From NCBI GenBank assembly GCA_022360015.1, contig JAKSDQ010000089.1, positions 85,560 through 149,559 on the forward strand: DNA of 64,000 bases. Reading direction: 5' to 3'. Source of the DNA: Cytophagales bacterium (GTDB taxonomy: Bacteria > Bacteroidota > Bacteroidia > Cytophagales > Cyclobacteriaceae). This document shows positions 17,694 through 24,913 of the stretch, in pieces. Under the pieces are notes generated by a model. The model saw nothing but the letters and a program-made list of their open reading frames with translations. It was not told where the DNA came from and did no database searches. The translations under genes were made by a program, and so were the position numbers. The first letter of the stretch is position 1; each line of letters opens with the position of its first letter.

Positions 17694-18473
17694 ATGTTAC
17701 ATTTTGAAACCGTAAACCGCCACCGCGACCAGGATTGGATCGTATTCATTCATGGTGCAGGAGGAAGTATTAAAACATGGAACTATCAGGTGCATGAATT
17801 CAAAAAATACTATAACCTGCTATTGATAGATTTACGTGACCATGGAAAATCCAAAGATATCAAACCTGACTTCGATAATTACAGATTTTCAATCATTACG
17901 GCCGACATTAAAGAAGTGCTGGATCATCTGAAAATCAAAAAGGCACACTTTGTAACACTTTCCTTCGGAAGCGTGCTGATGCAGGATTTTTCGATGAGAT
18001 ACGGGCACCTGATAAATAAAATGGTTATTGCCGGCGGGATTTTTAGAGGAAATTATGCGATTAAAGCTTTTGTAAGCCTGGCCAGGGTTTTTAACCACTT
18101 TTTATCATACAGAAAAATGTATGGTTTGTTTTCCTACCTGCTAATGCCAAAAAGGAGAAACCAAAAGGCCCGAAGAATCTATCAAAGACAGGCCCAAAAA
18201 CTGACCCGGCGGGAATATATGAAGTGGGTAGGTTTGTATGGTGAATTCTTCAGGCTTTTAAAGCAATTTTATAACCGGATACTTCAAAAACCTACTTTGG
18301 TCGTAATGGGTGGTGAGGATTTTATATTTTTAAAAAGTGCAAGAACATTCGTCAATAGACAGCCCTGCGTAAGTATGGAAACGCTGGCAAAAGTGGGACA
18401 TATCTGTAATATCGAGAGCCCCGACAGTTTTAACAAATTGGTTATGGACTTTCTTGGTGCGTCAAAAAATTGA
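17694..18473 (+). CDS. Alpha/beta-hydrolase fold protein
   Basis: About 259 residues from ATG 17694 (MLHFETVNRHRDQDW); a TTG 13 codons upstream is also open but would read into the divergent promoter. The oxyanion loop is FIHGAGGSIKTWN and the next block DLRDHGKSKD is standard. The nucleophile elbow reads TLSFGS, with Ser followed by Phe-Gly; the usual first Gly is Thr. The acid is probably Asp in GGEDF, and the base His in VGHICN. Likely an esterase or lipase of small substrates. Its 3' end overlaps the convergent gene at 18442 by 32 bases. Confidence 0.87.
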   Translation: MLHFETVNRHRDQDWIVFIHGAGGSIKTWNYQVHEFKKYYNLLLIDLRDHGKSKDIKPDFDNYRFSIITADIKEVLDHLKIKKAHFVTLSFGSVLMQDFSMRYGHLINKMVIAGGIFRGNYAIKAFVSLARVFNHFLSYRKMYGLFSYLLMPKRRNQKARRIYQRQAQKLTRREYMKWVGLYGEFFRLLKQFYNRILQKPTLVVMGGEDFIFLKSARTFVNRQPCVSMETLAKVGHICNIESPDSFNKLVMDFLGASKN

Positions 18474-18849
18474 CAACAAAAACCAGTGTCCAGAGAATCG
18501 TCCTGATCCAGTTAATTTTTACCAGAGACTCCACGGTACCAGCTAATGCTTTGTTTTTGGATATGTTTCCATGAAGTGGTACTGCAAACAGAAATGTTAC
18601 TACCCAGGCAGCCAATATCATCATAAAGATCCATAACCGAAAAAAATTGAAATCTTTCAATAGCCAATAGCTGTGCAGGGCCAGTTGTCCGATCATGAGA
18701 GGCATGACAACCAGTGAAATGTTACGGGTATACCGGGTATGCCATTTGACCAGGGCTTCTTTTTCATAATAATAAAAACCCGGATAGACAACCAACTGAA
18801 CTACCCAAATCAGAACAACAAGGCCAAAATCAACGATTTTAAGGTACAT
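18442..18849 (-). CDS. Four-helix membrane protein, unknown function
   Basis: 135 residues with four hydrophobic helices (about 7-25, 46-66, 72-93 and 115-130). The loop EKEALVKWHTRYTRNIS and the third loop VPLHGNISKNKALAGT are polar and probably functional; the pattern H-x-R-Y-T is seen in a family of uncharacterised proteins. The start is ATG 18849. The last 32 bases overlap the end of the alpha/beta hydrolase, an unusual tail-to-tail overlap. Confidence 0.75.
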   Translation of the reverse strand: MYLKIVDFGLVVLIWVVQLVVYPGFYYYEKEALVKWHTRYTRNISLVVMPLMIGQLALHSYWLLKDFNFFRLWIFMMILAAWVVTFLFAVPLHGNISKNKALAGTVESLVKINWIRTILWTLVFVVNFLTHQESP

Positions 18850-18885
18850 TTCTTGCTAATAAAAGCATCCTGGCAATAAACAATT

Positions 18886-19089
18886 TTAGGAAGCAATTGT
18901 TTTAAATCCATATGCTATCGGCATATCATATTCAATTTTTTTTATTTTAAAACGGGCATAGCTACCATCACCGGTATTCCACACTACCTCTCCATAAAAA
19001 GGTATTGGCAAGTTGTTAATCCGTTGATCGTCTATGTATTGACATCCTTTTCCAATTGTGATCTGATCATAATATTTAGTAGATGCCAT
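18886..19089 (-). CDS. Small hypothetical protein
   Basis: A 67-residue soluble protein (MASTKYYDQITIGKGCQY) with alternating hydrophobic residues that suggest a small beta sheet. It has normal codon use for the region and sits between two membrane-protein genes on the same strand, with 36-41 base gaps. No family recognised; a partial gene is possible. Confidence 0.5.
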   Translation of the reverse strand: MASTKYYDQITIGKGCQYIDDQRINNLPIPFYGEVVWNTGDGSYARFKIKKIEYDMPIAYGFKTIAS

Positions 19090-19129
19090 TTTTAAAAGTT
19101 CGTTGGGCCACTTTCAACCTGAATATAAG

Positions 19130-19474
19130 CTAAATGAGTTCTGACCTTTTGATCAGCACAATCAGGACAAGAATGATCAACAAGCCTGAGTAAATCAACA
19201 GGTTATTTTTCGCCAGCCAATTAGGCAAGAAAATGTCGAAATTGGCTTTGGTGGAACTGGTGTATCTTCGTGCAATCGGAGAAAGCGGACAAGTCCACTT
19301 ATTCGTGATGAGCACAATACATTCGATTAAAATCATACCGACGCCTAACCAAAACCTGAGGTCAATACGGTCATAGATTACGGCGTAAAACAGATAACCC
19401 AATACTAAATTAAAAAATATCCAGATAACGGTATGTAGCATTTTTACCAGAAGCAATTTTGAAAGGCTATCCAT
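19130..19474 (-). CDS. Three-helix membrane protein, unknown function
   Basis: 114 residues with helices at about 10-31, 38-58 and 91-109. The loop TNKWTCPLSPIARRYTSS followed by NFDIFLPNWLAKNN is conserved in a Bacteroidota family that I recognise by pattern but cannot name; the CPL motif recalls DUF2784. Probably an inner-membrane protein. It is the first of three small same-strand genes. Confidence 0.72.
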   Translation of the reverse strand: MDSLSKLLLVKMLHTVIWIFFNLVLGYLFYAVIYDRIDLRFWLGVGMILIECIVLITNKWTCPLSPIARRYTSSTKANFDIFLPNWLAKNNLLIYSGLLIILVLIVLIKRSELI

Positions 19475-19625
19475 TCTTTAGGATATTTATTGGTGAAAGG
19501 CAAACTGCCTTTGACTTAAGTTTTACAAAATCAATAATCGGGAATTTGCTTCCTAAAACTAATGATCTAAATCAGTATAGAGAATAAGACAGGTTTAGCT
19601 TAGCATCCGGATGGCTGCTATATTT

Positions 19626-19914
19626 TCATTTTTCAAGTTCGTAGATGATGCCCAATGGACCGGCATTTACAATGGTGGTGCTTCCTGATTTGTCTGTTTT
19701 TCCATTGGATTCATGGACATGCCCGCACACGACCAGTTTGGGCAGACGCTTTTCTATGGTACGTCTGACAGCCTCACTGCCCAGATGCTGGCCTTTGGAT
19801 GATCGATCCAAAATCCCCGGCACCAATGACCACGTCAACTTCATTTGCCATAGCGACAAGATTCTGGCAATGCTTTTGGTTTACATGAATATCACTGAAA
19901 AGTAAAAGGCTCAT
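19626..19914 (-). pseudogene. Metallophosphoesterase with its middle deleted and frame shifted
   Basis: The start codon at 19914 opens MSLLLFSDIHVNQKHC, with the first metal ligands of a metallophosphoesterase (Asp-x-His), then VIGAGDFGSII, the GD motif. This frame stops at 19774. A second frame then reads GQHLGSEAVRRTIEKRLPK and VVCGHVHESNGK, the last metal-binding block, ending at 19626. The normal middle of roughly 100 residues, including the GNHD motif, is missing, and head and tail are in different frames. The ATG overlaps the TGA of the upstream gene (ATGA), so it was once the second gene of a coupled pair. Confidence 0.82.
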
Positions 19915-20471
19915 TGTTCCACAAAACTAAGCATCTTGAGCAGATTAAAAGTGTTTGTACCCAGAAATTTAACCGGCGATAAATGGAGGTATTTCACCCG
20001 GATTGCATTCATCTCACTTAAATCAATACTTGAAGTATTTCTCAACACAATTTTAGCGGCAATGATAGATTTTAAGGTGGTGGCTTTAATTCTGATAGTA
20101 TGTTTGCTGTACCTGGCCGGATGTATATGGACAAAGGCCAGGGGATCGAACCCCTTTCTTAGTATCCAGGTGGATTGATCCGATAGTGATATTTCGATAA
20201 AGCCACTGTGTTGGTCCAGAAACCGGAAAAAGCTACATTTTTCCAATAGATTAGCTTTTTTTAAAAATGCGATAACCTCTTCTGTAATTTTACTGACCGA
20301 TAATTCGCCAAGATACAAGTCCATCTGGGTGTTCCCTATCTTCAATAGATCTGATTGAAGCTGTTGATGGTCTTTTTGTTTGTATGCCCGGATATACTTT
20401 CTAATAAAGTTAAGGTGATGTTTAAGTGGGTTGAATAAGATAAGTTCGCTGAGGTTTTCTGCGGCTGTCAT
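19911..20471 (-). CDS. Hypothetical protein upstream of the broken phosphoesterase
   Basis: 186 residues from ATG 20471 (MTAAENLSELILFNPLKHH), preceded by an AGGAG sequence; the frame stays open to 20513. The N-terminal half is helical and basic, the C-terminal half (FFRFLDQHSGFIEISLSDQ, then AFVHIHPARYSKHTIRI) looks like beta strands. No family recognised. It is coupled by an ATGA overlap to the metallophosphoesterase start, which is known as a frequent partner arrangement for proteins working on the same substrate, though here the partner is dead. Confidence 0.7.
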   Translation of the reverse strand: MTAAENLSELILFNPLKHHLNFIRKYIRAYKQKDHQQLQSDLLKIGNTQMDLYLGELSVSKITEEVIAFLKKANLLEKCSFFRFLDQHSGFIEISLSDQSTWILRKGFDPLAFVHIHPARYSKHTIRIKATTLKSIIAAKIVLRNTSSIDLSEMNAIRVKYLHLSPVKFLGTNTFNLLKMLSFVEQ

Positions 20472-20562
20472 AATGGATTTAACGCTCCTGCATGTGCGTT
20501 GTTGCTTTAACAAGTTCCGGGGCGATTCCCGGATACATCATTGCTATCACTGACCGGGATAT

Positions 20563-23193
20563 TCATTCATTGCGCAAAATAGTGGAAGGATTAGTACGTG
20601 CAACCCGGACTGTTTCGAAGCATATTGTCAGCAGCGCAATGGCCATGACAATAATCACCCCCATCATGATGTCAAAAAAGCTGAAACTTACTTTGTAAAC
20701 AATTTCTTCAAAGATTACAGTATTCACATAGTAATAAGTGAGTGGAATAGCGACGATAGCTGCAAGGACAAGGAGCAGCATGAATCCCCTGCCCACCAGG
20801 TAAATCAGATTAAATTCACTGGCCCCAAACACTTTGCGAATGCTTATTTCTTTCAGGCGGGATTCTGTTGTAAAAACAACCATCCCCAATAATCCCATTG
20901 AAGCTATGGTAACAGCTAAAAACGCCATAAAGCTCATAATTGTCAACCAGGATACATACTCTTTGTAGGCTTCTTTGATCTGGTCGTCGTAAAATGAAGC
21001 CTTCATCGGGTGTACCGGGTCAAACCTCTTCCACGCCTCTTCAATTTTCTTCATTGTGCCAAAAACATCCGCTGTATTGATTAAAATATTGAGATATTTA
21101 TTCTGTGCCGGTTCATAAATAAACGCAAAAGGGCTGATCTTATAGTCGATCCTGCCGAAGTGAAAATCCTTTAAAACACCTTGAATAACCTTTACATCAT
21201 CTGAAATAATGATCTCCTCCCCAATCGCCTGATCCGGCGTATCGATGCTGAACCTTTTTAGTAATGACTCATTGATAATAACCTGGTTGTTGACGGCACT
21301 ATCGTTTTCGCTGCCTTTTACAAAATTACCCCCAGCGAGAAACTCATGGCCATGCAAAGGTAAATAATGTTCATCCACCTTGTTATACTTAATACTGGTA
21401 GAATCCGGCGTACCCTTGGATTTTTTTGCCTGCGTACCCCAGTAGTATCCAATACTTGTAACCAAACTGCTTTGGGACAGCTTTTTTATTTCTGGTAGCT
21501 GCTTTAACTCATTGACCAATGTGGCCGGATCGTTGTCAAACAAGTTTAAATTCAGAATGTTTTCGGTATTAAACCCCAGGTCAAAAGAAAGTGAATACCG
21601 GTATTGCTTGTATATGAGTGTCACCGCTATAATGAAAGCCAGTGAGATGGTATATTGGAGTAAAATCAGGATTTTTTTAAAGTTAAATTGCCCGGATAGC
21701 TTGATCCTGTTCATGTTATTAAGCACTTTCAAAACAGTAACCTTCGAAAAAAACAAAGCCGGGAAAAAACCTGCCATCAATCCCACCGCCACAGCCAGTA
21801 AAAGGAAATAGCCCATCAATTCAGGTGTTAGCTGCAGTGTCACAATATCAGCCATACGGCGATCAATCGTAAAAAAGTAATTCCGCAACACCAGAAATAA
21901 CCCCAGGGCCACCATCAAAGCCACCAGGGATATCAGGGTCGACTCCAGGATGAACTGCGACCACACCTGGAAGCCTGAGGCACCGTTGACTTTTCGAATA
22001 CCGATCTCCCTGGATCGTCGCATGGACCGGCCTAATGATAGATTTGTATAGTTAAAACAGGCCGAAATTAACACCACGATCCCTAAAAGCACTAAAGTCC
22101 AAACCATTTTGGTTTCCATGGTTGGACCAAAAGTGTTATTCAGATTAGCCCCTGGAATAATGCCTAGTAACGGCTGCAAGTGTGCCTTGATTACTATATA
22201 GTCACTCTTGCTATTTTCTTCTTCGCTGATTTTGTCCAGTCCCAACTGGACCAAAGATGGATCCTGATGCTCTTCCAGCTTAAAGTACACGTAGTGATCC
22301 CACATATTGTTCCAACTGGAGAACCATTTATGGTGCTTATTAGCGTTTGCGTACGTGCTGTATGATCCTAGAAGCTCAAACTGCAGGTGGGAATTCATAG
22401 GTGGTTTGGCAACCACACCGGTGATGATATAACTTTCGCCTTCAAGGATGACTTGTTTGTTAATAGGTGTTTCATCGCCAAATAGTTTTTTGGCCGATTC
22501 ATCGGTAATGACTAGTGCGTTCAAGGCTGTAAGTGCGGTATTTTTGTTACCAGCCAAAAGGTCGAAAGAAAAAACATCGAAAAACTCATCGGATGCCCAC
22601 CGCAATTGAAGAGGAATCGTTTTGTTCTCATAGGTCACATTACTTTTAGCACCCCTATGAAGTATCGTAAGGTGCTCGATTCCAGGAATTGACGCCAGCA
22701 TCTTCGCACCGGTGACAGGTGAGGTGGACGCATAAAATGAATTGTCAACTTTACCAAGATACTCATAACTACCGTTGATCCGGTATATCCTGTCAGCATC
22801 TTTGTGAAAGGTATCGAAGGTATAGATTTCACTGATGAAAAATATCAGCAAAAGGCCTACAGACATGCTGATGGCCAGTCCGGCAACATTGATCAGTGAG
22901 AATAACCAATTTTGCCTCAAGTTACGGGCCGATGTTTGAAAATAGTTTTTAAACAATAAAAAGTGGTTCATAGGATGGTTGATTTTCGGCTTTTGCACTG
23001 TATAAATCCTGAAAAACTTCAGAACATCGATCACGTAAATGAAGCGTGCCATCTTCAGGCCCTTTGTCTTGATATTCCGGAGATAAAATTCATGAATGTC
23101 CCCTTCCAAATCTTCGGCCATTTGCCTGTTACAATACCAGCGAAGAAAACGGGTTGCCCATTTGGGAGGTAATGGCAGCTTGTTTTTTTTCAT
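20563..23193 (-). CDS. MacB/FtsX-family ABC permease with N-terminal prefix domain
   Basis: An 876-residue permease. Before the first membrane helix (about 95-118) lies a prefix domain of ~75 residues (PPKWATRFLRWYCNRQ, then DLEGDIHEFY) typical of permeases encoded beside a PadR regulator. Two periplasmic domains and two sets of three helices follow, with coupling motifs RSREIGIRKVNGASG and SRLKEISIRKVFGASE and the end TNPSTILRNE. There is no ATPase gene next to it. Its ATG overlaps the stop of the PadR gene as ATGA, so regulator and permease form one operon. Confidence 0.93.
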   Translation of the reverse strand: MKKNKLPLPPKWATRFLRWYCNRQMAEDLEGDIHEFYLRNIKTKGLKMARFIYVIDVLKFFRIYTVQKPKINHPMNHFLLFKNYFQTSARNLRQNWLFSLINVAGLAISMSVGLLLIFFISEIYTFDTFHKDADRIYRINGSYEYLGKVDNSFYASTSPVTGAKMLASIPGIEHLTILHRGAKSNVTYENKTIPLQLRWASDEFFDVFSFDLLAGNKNTALTALNALVITDESAKKLFGDETPINKQVILEGESYIITGVVAKPPMNSHLQFELLGSYSTYANANKHHKWFSSWNNMWDHYVYFKLEEHQDPSLVQLGLDKISEEENSKSDYIVIKAHLQPLLGIIPGANLNNTFGPTMETKMVWTLVLLGIVVLISACFNYTNLSLGRSMRRSREIGIRKVNGASGFQVWSQFILESTLISLVALMVALGLFLVLRNYFFTIDRRMADIVTLQLTPELMGYFLLLAVAVGLMAGFFPALFFSKVTVLKVLNNMNRIKLSGQFNFKKILILLQYTISLAFIIAVTLIYKQYRYSLSFDLGFNTENILNLNLFDNDPATLVNELKQLPEIKKLSQSSLVTSIGYYWGTQAKKSKGTPDSTSIKYNKVDEHYLPLHGHEFLAGGNFVKGSENDSAVNNQVIINESLLKRFSIDTPDQAIGEEIIISDDVKVIQGVLKDFHFGRIDYKISPFAFIYEPAQNKYLNILINTADVFGTMKKIEEAWKRFDPVHPMKASFYDDQIKEAYKEYVSWLTIMSFMAFLAVTIASMGLLGMVVFTTESRLKEISIRKVFGASEFNLIYLVGRGFMLLLVLAAIVAIPLTYYYVNTVIFEEIVYKVSFSFFDIMMGVIIVMAIALLTICFETVRVARTNPSTILRNE

Positions 23194-23525
23194 TTTAAGT
23201 TTTCTAAAACTATAGAAGGAATCTTATCCCAAAGCCGTTGACGGAGCTCACGTGATCTGTTAACAGCAAAAAAACCCCCGGAAGTAAGGCTATAGTACCG
23301 CTTTCTTTTACCTCCTCTTTCTGCCGTCGGTTCGCCCAGTTCACTTTTAAGGTATCCTTTCTTTTCCAGCCTGTTCAGAATCGCATGCACGACACCCAGT
23401 TTCACTTTGCGCGCTATTTGTTCATCCAGTTGATCTACGATGGCTACACTGTAAGCCTGGTTATCGAGTGTGGCTACTGCCAATAGGACGACCTCTTCAA
23501 ATTCTCCCAGGTTTGATCCTTTCAT
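23190..23525 (-). CDS. PadR-family transcriptional regulator
   Basis: 111 residues with the winged helix of PadR: FEEVVLLAVATLDNQAYSVA, then GVVHAILNRLEKKGYLKSE and the wing GKRKRYYSLTSGG. PadR proteins usually repress a downstream transporter gene and release DNA on binding a small molecule. It is the first gene of the operon with the permease that follows by ATGA overlap, so repression of its own operon is likely. The C-terminal dimerisation helix is short, as in the small PadR subgroup. Confidence 0.93.
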   Translation of the reverse strand: MKGSNLGEFEEVVLLAVATLDNQAYSVAIVDQLDEQIARKVKLGVVHAILNRLEKKGYLKSELGEPTAERGGKRKRYYSLTSGGFFAVNRSRELRQRLWDKIPSIVLENLK

Positions 23526-23613
23526 GATTAAATTATTTATTCACTAAATGTATGTATTATATGGAGAATTTAAAAACCCTTTCAAAAAAAATCTTAAATA
23601 GCGTATGCCTCCC

Positions 23614-23727
23614 GCGGCTGTTGCACAACGTTTTCGACAAAATCCTTCGTGTCTCTTTGTGTCTTGGTGCCTTAGTGGTTAATCATTTTTCACCACGGAG
23701 ACACCAAGACACAAAGAGACACGAAGG
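23614..23727. repeat. Dispersed repeat copy 2: core plus 26-bp perfect hairpin
   Basis: The core GGCTGTTGCACAAC (23616-23629) is followed by GTTTTCGACAAAAT, and then by a perfect 26-bp inverted repeat with arms 23644-23669 and 23702-23727 (arm begins CCTTCGTGTCTCTTTG). The right arm ends exactly one base before the stop codon of the ketopantoate reductase gene (23728-23730). The 28-base core block is identical to that at 56468. Confidence 0.9.
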
Positions 23728-24654
23728 TTATTGTTTTACCCGGTTTTGGGACTCAATTGGCAGGAGGCAATGATAAATGAAGGAGTTGACCGGTGCTTCA
23801 ACACCTTGGTTTTCTGCCAGTTTTACAACAGCGCCTGTCAAATATTCGAGCTCCGAAGGGCGTCCTTCCATTAAATCCCTTTGCATGGAAGAGGTGGCAT
23901 GGTAGGGCAAACTATCCACTATGTTCATGGTTTTTTCTTTGTCCTCTTCCTTCAGTGCTATTCCCAGGTGCCTGGCCAGGGTATATATTTCCGAGATCAA
24001 TTCCTGCAGCAGCTTTCTGGTTCCGGGCATTTCACGATTTACGCCGTATGAAGACCGTGTTAATGCGCCCAGGCCGCCGGTACAAATGAACATGAACTTT
24101 TTCCATAAGGCGGCATCAATATCTGAGGCAATGGTTGTGGATATCCCAGCCTGCTGAAAAAGCGATTGTAACTTTTCAATCCTGGCTGACCCCTGGTTGC
24201 CCAACTCCCCCATAGCAATGGAAGGCTCATACATCATATGGTTGATAATCCCCGGGCCTTCTATCCGGCTGATGATTTTGCACAAACCACCTACAAGATT
24301 ACTTTTTCCGATTACCGCCATAATCTCCTCATTGGCAAATACACCATTCTGAAGTGGGAGAATGACTGTTTCAGGCTTAATAAGATCCTTTACTGACCGG
24401 GCTGCCTCTTTTACCTGCCAGGACTTCACCCCAAGAATAATTAAATCCATGGCGCCCAGACCAGATACATTGTCAGTAGCCTGCGGATGGGTAATAGTAA
24501 AATCGCCTTTGGGACTTAGTATTTTCAGTCCGTTGGCATGCATGGCCTTGAGATGTTCGCCCCTGGCGATGAAAGTAACATCACCACCGGCCTGTGCCAG
24601 CCTGCCGCCAAAATACCCTCCTACCCCTCCGGTGCCGTAAATTAAAATTTTCAT
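23728..24654 (-). CDS. panE: Ketopantoate reductase (2-dehydropantoate 2-reductase)
   Basis: 308 residues. The N-terminal NADPH site is IYGTGGVGGYFGGRLAQAG, followed by FIARGEHLKAM; the catalytic-Lys region is ALWKKFMFICTGGLGALTR (about 183-201), and the C-terminal helical domain ends with ELEYLTGAVVKLAENQGVE. The enzyme reduces 2-dehydropantoate to pantoate for coenzyme A synthesis. Several ApbA-family proteins of this type reduce other 2-oxoacids, and no other pantothenate gene is nearby, so the assignment is to the family rather than certainly to PanE. Repeat copy 2 touches its stop codon. Confidence 0.87.
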   Translation of the reverse strand: MKILIYGTGGVGGYFGGRLAQAGGDVTFIARGEHLKAMHANGLKILSPKGDFTITHPQATDNVSGLGAMDLIILGVKSWQVKEAARSVKDLIKPETVILPLQNGVFANEEIMAVIGKSNLVGGLCKIISRIEGPGIINHMMYEPSIAMGELGNQGSARIEKLQSLFQQAGISTTIASDIDAALWKKFMFICTGGLGALTRSSYGVNREMPGTRKLLQELISEIYTLARHLGIALKEEDKEKTMNIVDSLPYHATSSMQRDLMEGRPSELEYLTGAVVKLAENQGVEAPVNSFIYHCLLPIESQNRVKQ

Positions 24655-24760
24655 TGCCTCGATAATGGATGATGATTAGGACAAACTTCCTAAAACCAAC
24701 TATGAATTAAAAGCCTGAAACCAACATTTTGAACCAGCGTTACCAGTGCATTAACGGACA

Positions 24761-24812
24761 GGAGTCAGGAGCGAGGAGTCAGGGGTCAGGAAATGTGACA
24801 ACTCCTGACTCC
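24761..24812. repeat. Short GGAGTCAGG direct/inverted repeat cluster
   Basis: GGAGTCAGG at 24761, with variants at 24775 and 24783, is answered by ACTCCTGACTCC at 24801-24812, giving a possible stem. The sequence lies in the promoter region between the divergent ketopantoate reductase and plug-less receptor genes. It resembles the ACTCCTGACTCC-type simple repeats common in Bacteroidota intergenic DNA. Confidence 0.6.
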
Positions 24813-24913
24813 TCTCCTCTGCCCTTTCTATGGTGTGCAAAGAAAAAATCCTTTTATTTATGGAATTTATAAACACGGTGCATCTTATGGTTAGCATAAA
24901 ACTATGATCGCTT

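Noticed and set aside
20142..20160. A tRNA T-arm-like palindrome (GGGGATCGAACCCC)
   Set aside because: It lies inside the coding frame of the 19911-20471 gene (KGFDPLAF on the minus strand), and no other tRNA arm or acceptor stem surrounds it.
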